Numbered from the stretch's first letter, positions 1-8,641 are shown. The stretch is DNA of 64,000 bases from DATATV01 sp035551355 (GCA_035551355.1 DASZNF010000053.1:17921-81920), one strand, 5' to 3'. Made by a program: numbers and translations. The notes: generated from the sequence alone by a model not told the origin.

Positions 1-287
1 CGCGGAAAACGGTGCGGCGGGGCCAGCACCTCGGCCGGCCGCCAGCCGGCGAACGCGTCGTCCACAGCGGCCCGGGTGGCCAGTTCGAAGGCCAGCGGGG
101 CGGGCCCGGACCAGCCGGGCGCGACGAACTCCAGTCGTGCGCCGCTCGCCGCGGCCAGCACCACGCCGTGTTCGGCGTCCCGGTCCCACGAGTCTATTTC
201 GGACAGTCCTATCCGGTCGCGGTAGAAACCACGCACCGCGGCCAGATCCTTGACCTGATACGGCAACCACAGCGCCAGCGGGGTCAT
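1..287 (-). CDS. VOC (glyoxalase/bleomycin-resistance fold) protein, partial
   Basis: About 95 residues are visible before the gene runs off the left edge. It opens MTPLALWLPYQVKDLAAV and continues with a Phe-Tyr-Arg-Asp segment followed by Gly-Leu, the usual start of a vicinal-oxygen-chelate half-domain. VOC proteins bind a metal or a small ligand; the substrate cannot be told here. The ATG overlaps the TGA of the upstream SDR gene (ATGA), so the two are probably translated together. The missing C-terminus prevents checking the second metal ligand set. Confidence 0.7.
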   Translation of the reverse strand, partial: MTPLALWLPYQVKDLAAVRGFYRDRIGLSEIDSWDRDAEHGVVLAAASGARLEFVAPGWSGPAPLAFELATRAAVDDAFAGWRPAEVLAPPHRFP

Positions 288-958
288 GCCGCGGCCAGCC
301 TCACTCGCCCGGACTCCGGCCGGCCGGCCAGCAGGGCGCGCAACGCGGGCAGCACCGTGTCCGGCAACGGCCGGTCGCTGATGTCCTCGCCGGGGAAGGC
401 CAGCTGATGCATCTCGGTGCGCAGGTCCCCCGGATCGGCCGCCCACACCCGCAGGTCCGGCTCCTCGGCGGCCAGCACCCGGGTCAGCGCCTCCAGCGCG
501 GCCTTGGCCGAGCCGTAGCCGCCCCAGCCCGGGTAGGCCTCGGTCGCCGCGTCCGAGGTGATGTTCACGACCGCGCCGGACCGCGCCCGCAGGGTGGGCA
601 GCGCCAATTGGATCAGCGACAGCGGGGCCAGCACGTTCACCTCGTACACCTCGCGCAGGGCGTGGGCCGGATAGTCGGCCAGTGCCGGTTGCGGGCTGGG
701 ACCGAGGATGCCGGCGTTGTTCACCAGCAGGTCCACCCCGCCGAGCTCGTCGGCCGCGGCCAGCAGTGCCTTCCGGTGGGCCGGATCGGTCACGTCCCCC
801 GGGATGGCCCGGACCGGGCCACGGATCCGCTGGGTCACCTCGGCCAGCGCGGGCGCGCCGCGGGCGTCCAGCACCAGGTGCCAGCCGTCGGCCGCCAGCC
901 CCTCGGCCACCGTCGCACCCAGTCCCCGGGACGCGCCGGTGATGATCGCTACCGCCAT
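284..958 (-). CDS. SDR family NAD(P)-dependent oxidoreductase
   Basis: A 224-residue classical short-chain dehydrogenase. The Rossmann signature TGASRGLG lies at residues 7-14, an Asp-Val pair near 55, NNAG at 80-83, the catalytic Ser near 135 and YGSAK (Tyr148, Lys152) at the active site. It should oxidise or reduce a hydroxyl/carbonyl compound in the cytoplasm; the substrate is unknown. I chose the ATG at 958 because GGAGG lies about 8 bases upstream; an in-frame start six codons earlier lacks such a site. It is followed by the VOC gene with a 4-bp overlap and is divergent from the two-component genes. A TAGCGT hexamer on this strand at 1006-1001 is a possible -10 element. Confidence 0.88.
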   Translation of the reverse strand: MAVAIITGASRGLGATVAEGLAADGWHLVLDARGAPALAEVTQRIRGPVRAIPGDVTDPAHRKALLAAADELGGVDLLVNNAGILGPSPQPALADYPAHALREVYEVNVLAPLSLIQLALPTLRARSGAVVNITSDAATEAYPGWGGYGSAKAALEALTRVLAAEEPDLRVWAADPGDLRTEMHQLAFPGEDISDRPLPDTVLPALRALLAGRPESGRVRLAAA

Positions 959-1040
959 GGAAATCGCCTCCACCATCGGAATCCGTCGTCGATGGGATCG
1001 ACGCTAGGAGCGCGACGGCGCGCGGCCATCGGGCCGTGGA

Positions 1041-1072
1041 ACCCGATCGGGTCGGTCTTTGGACCTAGGTCC
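1041..1072. promoter_or_regulatory. Two adjacent 12-bp palindromes upstream of the kinase gene (DosR/OsdR-like boxes)
   Basis: ACCCGATCGGGT (1041-1052) and GGACCTAGGTCC (1061-1072) are perfect palindromes with centres 20 bp apart, about two helical turns. Between them GGTCTTTGGACC (1054-1065) forms another dyad. They sit about 30 bp upstream of the kinase -10 hexamer (TACCGT, 1104-1109) and also upstream of the divergent SDR. NarL-family regulators of the DosR/OsdR type bind GGG/GGTCC-type dyads, so autoregulation by the adjacent response regulator is a reasonable inference. Confidence 0.5.
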
Positions 1073-1115
1073 CTCGCCCGATGGGCGCGACGCGTTTCCT
1101 GGGTACCGTGAGGGG

Positions 1116-2252
1116 GTGAGCGACCTGGGCTGGGCGGAGTTGCGCGAGGTGAGCGCCGCGGTGCTGGCGGTCAACGCGCACCGCACGGTGCACGAGGTGC
1201 TGCGCACCATCGTGGCCGCCGCGCGCAAGCTGGGCGACGCGCGGTACGCGGCGCTGGGCGTGCCGGACGAGAACGGCGCGTTCTCCGACTTCCTGGCCTC
1301 GGGCATCAGCGACGAGCAGTGGCGGGCGATCGGCCCGGTGCCGCGCCAGCACGGCGTGCTCGGGGTGCTGTTGCGGGATCCGAATCCGGTGCGGCTGGCC
1401 GACATCCGCGAGCATCCCGGATTCGAAGGCTGGTGGCCCGCGGCCCACCCGGACATGACCGATTTTCTCGGCATGCCGATCACCGACGGCGGGGAGATCC
1501 TCGGGGAACTGTTCCTGGCCAACAAGAACACTCCGGGCGGGTTCACCGCCGAGGATGAGGACCTGTTGCGGCTGCTGGCCGCGCACGCGGCGATCGCGCT
1601 GGTGAACGCCCGCCTGTCCGAGCGGGATCGCGAACTGTCCATTGTGGAGGAACGCAACCGGATCGCCCGGGAGCTGCACGACGCGGTGTCGCAGAAGCTG
1701 TTCAGCCTGCGGCTGACCGCGGACGCCGCGGGCGCACTGATGGACGCCGACCCGTCCCGGGCCGCGGCCGAACTGGACACGGTGCGCAAGCTGGCCGGCG
1801 AGGTGGCCGAGGAACTGCACGCCATCGTGGACGGCCTGCGCCCGCCCGCGCTGGCCGGGGACGGGCTGGATCTGGCCCTGCGCAAGCAGACCGAGCTGCT
1901 GGACCGGGTGCACACCGCGGACGTCCGGTTCGTCGGCTGCCCGGTGCCGCGGCTGCCCGAGCCGGTGGAGCGGGCCGCCTACCGGATCGCCCAGGAGGCG
2001 CTGCACAACGCGCTGCGGCACGCCGAGGCCACCCGGATCGAGGTGGATCTGGCCTGCCTCAGGGATTCCGTCCGGCTGACCGTGTCGGACAACGGGTCCG
2101 GATTCGACGCCGCGGACAAGCAGAACGCGGCCCGCAGGCTGGGCCTGACCTCGATGCGGGAACGGGCCCGGGTGGCCGGCGGGCGGCTGACCGTGGCCTC
2201 CCGGCCGGGCGGGGGCACCACGGTGCGATTGGAGGTGCCCGCCGGTGGCTGA
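1116..2252 (+). CDS. GAF-domain sensor histidine kinase (HisKA_3 type)
   Basis: A soluble 378-residue kinase. Residues about 13-165 form a GAF domain. The H-box ERNRIARELHDAVSQ carries the phospho-acceptor His188. The N-box EALHNALRHA, the G1 box DNGSGFD and the glycine-rich C-terminal loop (GGGTT) make a complete HATPase_c domain. No membrane segment is present, so the signal is probably cytoplasmic. This architecture is that of DosS/NarX-like kinases. The start is the GTG at 1116: TACCGT ends 7 bases before it, as expected for leaderless mRNA, and the longer reading frame would begin upstream of that promoter. The gene overlaps the response regulator by 8 bp. What the GAF domain binds (heme, redox ligand or other) cannot be read from sequence. 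Confidence 0.9.
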   Translation: MSDLGWAELREVSAAVLAVNAHRTVHEVLRTIVAAARKLGDARYAALGVPDENGAFSDFLASGISDEQWRAIGPVPRQHGVLGVLLRDPNPVRLADIREHPGFEGWWPAAHPDMTDFLGMPITDGGEILGELFLANKNTPGGFTAEDEDLLRLLAAHAAIALVNARLSERDRELSIVEERNRIARELHDAVSQKLFSLRLTADAAGALMDADPSRAAAELDTVRKLAGEVAEELHAIVDGLRPPALAGDGLDLALRKQTELLDRVHTADVRFVGCPVPRLPEPVERAAYRIAQEALHNALRHAEATRIEVDLACLRDSVRLTVSDNGSGFDAADKQNAARRLGLTSMRERARVAGGRLTVASRPGGGTTVRLEVPAGG

Positions 2253-2877
2253 CATCAGAGTGCTGGTGGTCGACGACCATCCCGTTGTGCGCCAAGGACT
2301 TCGCACGTTCCTGGACCTGCAACCCGACCTGGCCGTGGTGGGCGAGGCGGCCGACGGGCCGGAATGCGTCGAGCAGGCGGTGGCCTGCGACCCCGATGTG
2401 ATCCTGCTGGATCTGCGGATGCCCGGCGGGGACGGGGTGGCCGCGTTGCGCGGGTTGCGCGAGCGCGGGGTGGCCGCCCGGGTGCTGGTGATCACCAGTT
2501 TCACCGAGCCGGCCGCGGTGCTGCCCGCGGTGCGCGCGGGCGCGGCGGGCTATGTGTACAAGGACATCGATCCGCCGGCGCTGGCCGCCGCGATCCGTTC
2601 GGTGCACGCCGGGCATGTGTTGCTGCACCCGGATGTGGCGCGGTTGCTGGCCGCGGGCGAGTCCGCGCCGGCGGGCACCCAGCTCACCCCGCGCGAGCTG
2701 GACGTGCTGGCCGAACTCGCCCGCGGCCGGTCCAACCGGGAGATCGCCAAGGCCCTGACCTTGTCGGAGAAGACGGTCAAGACGCATGTCAGCGCGATCC
2801 TGATGAAGCTGGGGGTGGCCGACCGGACCCAGGCTGCGCTGCACGCGGTGCGTTCCGGCCTGGTGCCCGCCCCCTAG
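2245..2877 (+). CDS. LuxR/NarL-family response regulator
   Basis: A 210-residue regulator with an N-terminal receiver domain (acidic pair Asp10-Asp11, phospho-acceptor Asp56 in LLDLRMPGGDG, conserved Lys in YVYKD) and a C-terminal LuxR-type helix-turn-helix (LTPRELDVLAELARGRSNRE onward, with SEKTVKTHVSAIL as recognition region). It starts at a GTG inside the kinase gene, 8 bp before the kinase stop, which indicates translational coupling and a dedicated pair. It should be phosphorylated by the upstream kinase and bind inverted-repeat operators. Dyads at 1041-1072, 33444-33532 and 42796-42857 are candidate targets. Confidence 0.93.
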   Translation: MADIRVLVVDDHPVVRQGLRTFLDLQPDLAVVGEAADGPECVEQAVACDPDVILLDLRMPGGDGVAALRGLRERGVAARVLVITSFTEPAAVLPAVRAGAAGYVYKDIDPPALAAAIRSVHAGHVLLHPDVARLLAAGESAPAGTQLTPRELDVLAELARGRSNREIAKALTLSEKTVKTHVSAILMKLGVADRTQAALHAVRSGLVPAP

Positions 2878-2886
2878 AAAACTCCG

Positions 2887-2951
2887 TCAGCGCAACGGTT
2901 TCCGCCCGATCCGGGCGCGTACCCGGAAGACCGTTTCAGCGCAACGGTTTC
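2887..2951. terminator. Bidirectional hairpin between convergent genes, flanked by a 16-bp direct repeat
   Basis: AACGGTTTCCG (2894-2904) pairs with CGGAAGACCGTT (2924-2935) with one bulged base, and inside it CCGGG/CCCGG forms a further short stem. The hairpin lies 16 bp after the response-regulator stop and 14 bp before the stop of the opposing monooxygenase gene. The sequence TCAGCGCAACGGTTTC occurs twice, at 2887-2902 and 2936-2951, the second copy reaching into the monooxygenase stop codon. Confidence 0.55.
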
Positions 2952-4167
2952 AGCTCGCGACCGGGACCGGCGCCGCGTTGACGGTCGCGTTCCAGTCGAT
3001 CTCGTAGGCGAACTGCCAGGCCATCTTCTCCGGCTTGGCCAGCGTCTTCATCGCCATCGGCAGCAGCAGATCCCGCAGCACCCGGGCCACCGGTCCGGCC
3101 GCCTTCTCGCTGTTGGTCCGCGCGCCGTTGGCGATGATCTTCTCCACCCGGGCCCGGCGCAGCCCTTCGTAGGCGGCGAACGCCTCGTCGTGCGGCAGAT
3201 CGCGCAGGCACCGGGCCAGTTGCACGGCGCTCTCGATGGCCAGCGAGGCGCCCTGGCCGGAACTGCTGGTCGGCGCGTGTGCGGCGTCGCCCACCAACAC
3301 CATACGGCCCCGGCTCCAGGCCGGCACCGAGGGCAGGTCCAGCATCGGGCCGACGATCAGCAGTTCGGCCGGGTCGGTTTCCTCGACCATCCGCAGCGCC
3401 GGCGTGCGGTCCTCGGCGACGACTTCCCGCAGCGCGTCCAGCCACTTCCGCCTCGGCACCGCGCGGGCCTGGGCCAGGGTCATCGGCTCGCGGTGCGGCA
3501 GGTTGACGAACCAGCTGCCGGTGCCGTCGGCCTCGACCTGGTAGCCGAAGAACGCCTTCTTGCCGAACACCATGTGCATTTTCCCGCCGGTGGGCGGCAC
3601 CGAGGTGTGGGCCACCTTCACCCCGAGGCTGATCAGCCCGCCGTAGCGGGGTTGCGGCGCGGCCGGGTCGATCTGGCCGCGCACCGCCGACCACAGCCCG
3701 TCCGCACCGATCAGCACATCGGCGGAAGCCGTTGTGCCACCGTCGAATTCGGCGGTGACCGAGTCCGAGGTGGACCTCGCCGACACCAGTCGCCTGCCGT
3801 GTTCGATGCGGATGCCCCGCCGGATGGCTTCGTCGTACAGCGCCCGGTACAGGTCCGCGCGCCAGACGAAGCGGGTGCCCGGCAGTCCGGGCGGGTCCCC
3901 CAGTTCGGCCAGTTCCTTGCCATTCCAGCTGGTCATGACCATGGCGGTCATCGGCGTGCCGATGCCGGTCACCGCGTGCTCGGCGCCAAGTACAGCCAGC
4001 GCGCGCTGCCCGTTGGCCGCCATGCCGAGGCCGCCGCCGATACCGTCGGCCACTCCCCCGTACGCCTCGAAAACGGTCGCTTCGATGCCGGCCTTCTGCA
4101 GTGCCATGGCGGCGACCGGGCCGGCGACGCCGCCGCCGATGACCAGGGCGGTTCTGGTGGTACTCAT
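2950..4167 (-). CDS. FAD-dependent monooxygenase (aromatic hydroxylase type)
   Basis: A 405-residue class A flavoprotein monooxygenase. It has the dinucleotide-binding GGGVAG at residues 11-16, the DG motif (LIGADGLWSAVR) near the middle and the GD motif (LVGDAAHAPTSSSGQGAS) that binds the FAD ribityl chain. Such enzymes use NAD(P)H and O2 to hydroxylate aromatic or polyketide-like compounds, including antibiotics. The ATG overlaps the stop of the PadR regulator gene by 4 bp, so it is the third gene of the 5267-2950 operon. A PadR regulator beside such an enzyme suggests induction by a phenolic or xenobiotic compound; the actual substrate is unknown. Confidence 0.88.
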   Translation of the reverse strand: MSTTRTALVIGGGVAGPVAAMALQKAGIEATVFEAYGGVADGIGGGLGMAANGQRALAVLGAEHAVTGIGTPMTAMVMTSWNGKELAELGDPPGLPGTRFVWRADLYRALYDEAIRRGIRIEHGRRLVSARSTSDSVTAEFDGGTTASADVLIGADGLWSAVRGQIDPAAPQPRYGGLISLGVKVAHTSVPPTGGKMHMVFGKKAFFGYQVEADGTGSWFVNLPHREPMTLAQARAVPRRKWLDALREVVAEDRTPALRMVEETDPAELLIVGPMLDLPSVPAWSRGRMVLVGDAAHAPTSSSGQGASLAIESAVQLARCLRDLPHDEAFAAYEGLRRARVEKIIANGARTNSEKAAGPVARVLRDLLLPMAMKTLAKPEKMAWQFAYEIDWNATVNAAPVPVAS

Positions 4168-4778
4168 GTCGTGATCCCCTCAGGATGTTCGTGGTAGGCG
4201 GCCCACATCCGGGCCCACCCGGTGTTCGGATCGGTGATCTGGTCGAGAAAGCGCCGGACGAACGCGGTTTCCGCGTCCAGCAGGGCCAGCCGGTACTGCT
4301 CCTCGACCAGGAACAGCTCGGGCACGTTCTCGGCGTGCGCACGGTCGAGCGCCTCGGTGATCTCGGCGCGCTGCCCGGCCAGGCCGTCCAGCCGGTTGCG
4401 CAGCAACGGCACGACCTCGGCCGGCGGCAGCCCGGTGATCAGGGACAACGCGGAGACGAACCGCGGGTACTCGTGTTCGGGTTCGCCGACCAGTTCGCGC
4501 AGCCAGTCCCGCATCTCGGCCCGGCCTTCGTCGGTGAGCGCGTAAACCGTGCGTTCCGGGCGCTGCCCGTCCCGGCTGGTCTCCTGCTCGGCGATGAACC
4601 CGGCCTTGGCCAGTTGGGCCACGACCATGTACAGCGAGCCGTGGTTGAACTTGATGCTGCGTTCGTCACCGTTGTCGCGCAGCGTCCGGCCCAGTTCGTA
4701 GGGGTGCATCGGACGCTGCATCAGGTAGCACAGCACGGCCAGGGCGAGCAGGTTGCCGACCTTGCGTTTCTTCGCCAT
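4164..4778 (-). CDS. PadR family transcriptional regulator
   Basis: A 204-residue protein with an N-terminal PadR winged helix (LLALAVLCYLMQRPMHPYEL, then NHGSLYMVVAQLAKAGFI as the DNA-binding helix and wing) and a longer helical C-terminal dimerisation region, as in the AphA-like subgroup. It lies 27 bp after the small upstream gene and overlaps the monooxygenase start by 4 bp. An AATAGT-N8-ACTATT palindrome over the operon promoter is the obvious candidate binding site, which would make it an autorepressor released by a ligand of the pathway. The ligand cannot be inferred. Confidence 0.88.
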   Translation of the reverse strand: MAKKRKVGNLLALAVLCYLMQRPMHPYELGRTLRDNGDERSIKFNHGSLYMVVAQLAKAGFIAEQETSRDGQRPERTVYALTDEGRAEMRDWLRELVGEPEHEYPRFVSALSLITGLPPAEVVPLLRNRLDGLAGQRAEITEALDRAHAENVPELFLVEEQYRLALLDAETAFVRRFLDQITDPNTGWARMWAAYHEHPEGITT

Positions 4779-4805
4779 GGGAGAAGTGTGCTGTGCCGCG
4801 TCAGG

Positions 4806-5267
4806 TCACGCGGTACGGGTGGGGTCGTCCACGATCGGCAGACCGCCCTCGCGGTGCACCCGGCGCAGGTCGTCGAGGTAGGCGCGGGAGCACATCGCGG
4901 ACAGGATGGCGATCCCGCCCCGGTGCACCCGCACCTCGCCGGTCCGCAGCGTGCCGGTGAGCACCACGCGCCGCCCGCCTTCGGTGTCGCGCCCGGCCGC
5001 GTCCTTGACCTTGCTCCGGCCCTCGCGGCGCAGGTCCCAGTCGTCGAGCACGGCGTCCTCGGGCAGCAGCAGCTTGACCATGGCGTGGTCCAGGTCGAGC
5101 GCCAGGTGCAGGTCGCCGTCCGGAATACGCGGCGAGCGCAGGTCCAGCACGACGGCGCCGCGATGGGCGCGCACCTCGAACTCGCGCTCGGTGGTCCAGT
5201 GCCCCAGCCGCTTGATCAGCGCGGAATGCGCGGCGATCCGGACCGGTGTCGCCTCGATGGTGTTCAT
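4806..5267 (-). CDS. Conserved hypothetical protein, first gene of the PadR operon
   Basis: A 153-residue soluble protein without signal peptide or membrane helix. Its middle alternates hydrophobic and charged residues in beta-strand style (FEVRAHRGAVVLDLRSPRI; later EVRVHRGGIAILSAM), resembling two similar halves. I do not assign a function; it reads like a protein conserved among actinomycetes. The ATG at 5267 is chosen over an in-frame start at 5333 because GAGGGGA lies just upstream of it and the longer start would fall inside the -35 hexamer. Position ahead of the PadR gene suggests it works in, or responds to, the same stress. Confidence 0.75.
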   Translation of the reverse strand: MNTIEATPVRIAAHSALIKRLGHWTTEREFEVRAHRGAVVLDLRSPRIPDGDLHLALDLDHAMVKLLLPEDAVLDDWDLRREGRSKVKDAAGRDTEGGRRVVLTGTLRTGEVRVHRGGIAILSAMCSRAYLDDLRRVHREGGLPIVDDPTRTA

Positions 5268-5304
5268 GATCGTTCCCCTCGGTGGTGCTTCTTGGTCGAT
5301 GTCG

Positions 5305-5338
5305 AGTATCCAGCTCAGAATAGTCAGTGTCAACTATT
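5305..5338 (-). promoter_or_regulatory. Promoter with overlapping 20-bp palindrome (candidate PadR operator)
   Basis: On the minus strand TTGACA (5333-5328) and GATACT (5310-5305) are separated by exactly 17 bp, a near-consensus housekeeping promoter about 40 bp upstream of the first gene. AATAGT-N8-ACTATT (5319-5338) is a perfect 6-bp inverted repeat covering the -35 element. PadR proteins usually bind half-sites separated by about 8 bp, so this fits autorepression. Confidence 0.72.
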
Positions 5339-5401
5339 TGGCTGGAGTTACTCCATCCCCGCAGGTGAACGGCCTGTTCTCCGGCCGGTTAGGGTGCGCT
5401 C

Positions 5402-6388
5402 ATGCGCTTCGGAATGTTCGTGCCACAGGGATGGCGCCTGGACCTCGTCGGAATCGACCCCGCCGAGCAGTGGAACACCATGCTCGGTCTCGCCCGGATC
5501 GCCGAGAACGGCCCATGGGAATCGATCTGGGTCTACGACCACTTCCACACCGTGCCCCGGCCCAGCGATGAGGCCACCCACGAGGCGTGGAGCCTGATCT
5601 CGGCCTATGCCGCCGCGACCAGCCGGGTCCGGCTGGGCCAGATGTGCACCTGCATGGGCTACCGCAACCCGGCCTACCTGGCCAAGGTCGCCGCCACCGC
5701 CGACCTGATCTCCGGCGGTCGCGTCGAGATGGGCATCGGCGGCGGCTGGTACGAGCACGAGTGGAAGGCCTACGGCTACGGCTTCCCGTCCGCGGGCACC
5801 CGGCTGGGCCAGCTCGACGAGGGCGTGCAGATCATGCGCCAGCTCTGGACCACCGGCACCGCGACCCTGGACGGCAAGTACTACCAGGTGGACGGCGCGA
5901 TCTCCCGTCCGCTGCCGCTGCAGGATGGCGGCATCCCGCTGTGGATCGCCGGTGGCGGGGAGCGCAAGACGCTGCGCATCGCCGCGCAGTACGCCGCCTA
6001 CACCAACTTCGCGGGCGGCAAGGAGGAGTTCGCGCACAAGTCCGAGGTGCTCGCGGGGCACTGCAAGGACGTGGGCACCGACTTCGAGGCGATCGTCCGG
6101 TCGGCCAACTACAACGTGGTGATCGGCGCGACCGAGAAGGACGTGGCCGACAAGCTGGCCTGGATCCGCGCCCACTACGAGCCGCTGGTGCCGGCCGACG
6201 TGCTGGAGAACGCGTACGACAACTTCGCCAACAGCCCGCTGACCGGCACGCCCGAACAGATCGTGGCGCACCTGCGGGACATGGCCGGCCTGGGCCTGGC
6301 CTACACCATCGGGTACTTCCCGGAGGCGGCCTACGACTCCTCGGGCATCGAGCTGTTCGCCCGCGAGGTCATTCCGGCCCTCGCCTAG
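5402..6388 (+). CDS. LLM-class F420-dependent oxidoreductase
   Basis: A 328-residue luciferase-like (TIM-barrel) protein. The start MRFGMFVPQGWRLDL, the SIWVYDHFHT segment, the GQMCTCMGYRNPAYLAK stretch and GRVEMGIGGGWYEHE are typical of the F420-dependent subgroup rather than FMN luciferases. It probably transfers hydride to or from coenzyme F420; substrate unknown. TAGGGT (5390-5395) ends 7 bases before the ATG, consistent with a leaderless transcript. It converges with the crotonase gene, and their stop codons overlap by 3 bp. Confidence 0.88.
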   Translation: MRFGMFVPQGWRLDLVGIDPAEQWNTMLGLARIAENGPWESIWVYDHFHTVPRPSDEATHEAWSLISAYAAATSRVRLGQMCTCMGYRNPAYLAKVAATADLISGGRVEMGIGGGWYEHEWKAYGYGFPSAGTRLGQLDEGVQIMRQLWTTGTATLDGKYYQVDGAISRPLPLQDGGIPLWIAGGGERKTLRIAAQYAAYTNFAGGKEEFAHKSEVLAGHCKDVGTDFEAIVRSANYNVVIGATEKDVADKLAWIRAHYEPLVPADVLENAYDNFANSPLTGTPEQIVAHLRDMAGLGLAYTIGYFPEAAYDSSGIELFAREVIPALA

Positions 6389-7164
6389 TTCTTCGAGACC
6401 TTCGCGCGCAGGTCGCGCAGCAGCGCGGCGGTGGAGGGCAGGCCCAGCGACCAGAACTGGGCCTGCGTCTCCGCCGCCAGCACCTGCTCATGGGTCAGCT
6501 GCGGCTCGGCGACCACCGTGCGCAGCGTGTTCTTGGTGCGCCGCAACAGTTCCCGGTCCACCCGGGCCGCACCGGCGGCCAGCGTGGCGGCCCGGTCGGC
6601 CAGTTCGTCGCCGGGCACACTGGCCAGCGCCAGCCCGGCCGGCACCGCCTCCGGCCCGGTCACCCGCTGGCCGAACAACACCATCGCGGCCGCGGTCTGC
6701 GGGCCGACCAGCCGCTCCAGCAGCCACAGGTGCCCACCGCCGGGGTGCAGGCCGATGCTCAGGAACCGCGTGTCGAACCAGGCCGAGTCGGCCACGATCC
6801 GCACGTCGCAGGCCAGCGCCAGGTTCATCCCGGCGCCCACCGCGGGCCCGTTGACCGCGGCGATGGTGGGCAGCGGCGACCGGCTGACCCGCAGGAATCC
6901 CTCGTACACCCGCTGCACGTCCGCGGTGTTGCCGTCGGCGGCCGACAACAGATCGCCCAGCGCGGCCCCGGCGCAGAACGCGGGCCCGGCGCCGGTGATC
7001 ACCACCACCGACACCGCCGGATCGGACTCCAGCGCGTCCATCGCCGCGAGCAGTTGCTCGACCATGTCCGCGGACAGGATGTTGCGCCGGTTCGGGTCGT
7101 CCAGGGTCAGCAGTCCGACGCCCGATTCGACCGTGGTCCGTACCAGTTTCGCCTCAGCCACCAC
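6385..7164 (-). CDS. Enoyl-CoA hydratase/isomerase family protein
   Basis: A 259-residue crotonase-fold protein. The first oxyanion-hole segment is GAGPAFCAGAALGDL and the second AVNGPAVGAGMNLALACDVR. The catalytic Glu positions of true hydratases are not obvious (PGGGHLWLLERLVG in the region where ADTGG-type sequence often lies), so isomerase, hydrolase or lyase activity is possible. It starts with GTG GTG, and either could be used. No clear operon partner is present. Confidence 0.83.
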   Translation of the reverse strand: MVAEAKLVRTTVESGVGLLTLDDPNRRNILSADMVEQLLAAMDALESDPAVSVVVITGAGPAFCAGAALGDLLSAADGNTADVQRVYEGFLRVSRSPLPTIAAVNGPAVGAGMNLALACDVRIVADSAWFDTRFLSIGLHPGGGHLWLLERLVGPQTAAAMVLFGQRVTGPEAVPAGLALASVPGDELADRAATLAAGAARVDRELLRRTKNTLRTVVAEPQLTHEQVLAAETQAQFWSLGLPSTAALLRDLRAKVSKN

Positions 7165-7186
7165 CGCAGCATGCCAGACCCGATCC

Positions 7187-8641
7187 TCACCCGGCGGCCG
7201 ACGAGACCAGCACCGCGTTGTCGATCAGCAGGTGCCCGTTGCTGGTGATCAGGGCGAACCGGTAGGTCTCCGTGCTGGTCCCACCGCCCTTCTTGGCGAA
7301 CACCAGGATCGCGGTCGCGGTGTGTGAATCGATCACGGTGACCTCGCGCACCCGCACCGCGGCGATGGTCCGGTAGAACCCTTGGAACACCCCGAATCCG
7401 CCGTTCTGCCGCTGGTAGTTCGGGGACAGCTCGCGGAACGCGGCCTGGGTGTTGTGCGGCAGCAGGCCGTAGTAGTCGACCAGGAAGCGTTTGATGGCCG
7501 TCGCGTCGGGCGCCTGGCCGGCCGGACTCGGCGCGGTCACGGTGGTGGAACTGGTCGACGTCGACCCGGCCGCCTGCGCGGTCTGCGGCCCGCCGGACAT
7601 GCTGGCCACGGCCAGCGCCACGCCGACCACGATCGCGGCGGCGGCCGCGGTGAACACGATCGCCTTGGTGGCCCTGCGGCGCTTGCGCACCGGCCGGGCC
7701 GGCGCGGGCAGCGGCGCCGGAAAGGCGTTGGCCGCGGACAACGTGCCGGTGGCGCCGGTCCGCCGCGGGCCGGCGCCGACCATCGCGGTTCGGTCCACTG
7801 TGGACTTTCGCGGTTTCGGCATCGCCTGCTGGGCGAGGCTCTCCAGCCGGGCGGACGCCTCGCCGAGGGTCAGCCGGGCGGCCGGTTCGGGCTGTAGCAG
7901 CCCGGTCAGCACCGGGGTCAGCGGCCCGGCCCGGCGCGGCGGGCGCACCCGGCCTGCGGCCGCCGAATACAGCACGGCCAGCGCGTTCTCGCCGGCGAAC
8001 GGCGGCTCGCCCTCCACCGCCGCGTACAGGGTGGCGCCCAGCGCGAACACGTCCGAGGCCGGCGTGGGCGCCGCTCCCCCGGCCACCTCCGGCGCCAGGT
8101 AGGCCGGGGTGCCCGAGACCAGACCGGTCTGGGTGATCACCACGTCGCCGACGGCCCGGGAGATGCCGAAGTCGACCAGTTTCGCGCTGCCGCCCTCGGG
8201 CAGCAACACGTTGCCCGGCTTGATGTCCCGGTGCACGATGCCGACCCGGTGGGCCGCGGTCAGCGCGGCGGCGATCTGCGCGCCGATGGCCGCCACCCGG
8301 GCCGGGGGCAGCGGGCCGTGCTCGGCCAGCACCGCGGCCAGGCTCGGCGCGGGCACGTACTCCATGACCAGCACCGGCGTGCCCTGGTGGTCCACCACGT
8401 CGTACACGGTGACCGCGTTGGGGTGGTGCAGCCGCGCGGTGATGCGGGCCTCGCGGCGGGCACGCTCGTGCGCCTCCTCAAGGGCCTCGCCGGTCACGTC
8501 GGCGCGTTCCAGCAGCAGTTTGACCGCGACGGCGCGCCGCAGCACCTCGTCCGCGCCCCGCCACACGCTGCCCATCGAGCCGCCACCGATCCGCTCGACG
8601 AGCCGGTAGCGGCCGGCGATGAGGTCGCCCTCGTTGCTCAC
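7187..8641 (-). CDS. Transmembrane Ser/Thr protein kinase (PknB-like)
   Basis: A 484-residue eukaryotic-type kinase. The glycine loop GGGSMGSV is at 19-26, the ATP lysine at Lys41 (VAVKLL), catalytic HRDIKPGN with Asp139, DFG with Asp157, and an activation loop containing TQTGLVSGTPAYLAPE. A cytosolic linker with several Thr/Ser follows, then one membrane helix (about residues 335-357) and an external domain of roughly 110 residues without PASTA repeats. The external part resembles a small NTF2-like sensor, but I am not sure. The GTG at 8641 is preferred because GGGAG lies 7 bases upstream; a longer in-frame start at 8710 has none. Confidence 0.9.
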   Translation of the reverse strand: MSNEGDLIAGRYRLVERIGGGSMGSVWRGADEVLRRAVAVKLLLERADVTGEALEEAHERARREARITARLHHPNAVTVYDVVDHQGTPVLVMEYVPAPSLAAVLAEHGPLPPARVAAIGAQIAAALTAAHRVGIVHRDIKPGNVLLPEGGSAKLVDFGISRAVGDVVITQTGLVSGTPAYLAPEVAGGAAPTPASDVFALGATLYAAVEGEPPFAGENALAVLYSAAAGRVRPPRRAGPLTPVLTGLLQPEPAARLTLGEASARLESLAQQAMPKPRKSTVDRTAMVGAGPRRTGATGTLSAANAFPAPLPAPARPVRKRRRATKAIVFTAAAAAIVVGVALAVASMSGGPQTAQAAGSTSTSSTTVTAPSPAGQAPDATAIKRFLVDYYGLLPHNTQAAFRELSPNYQRQNGGFGVFQGFYRTIAAVRVREVTVIDSHTATAILVFAKKGGGTSTETYRFALITSNGHLLIDNAVLVSSAAG

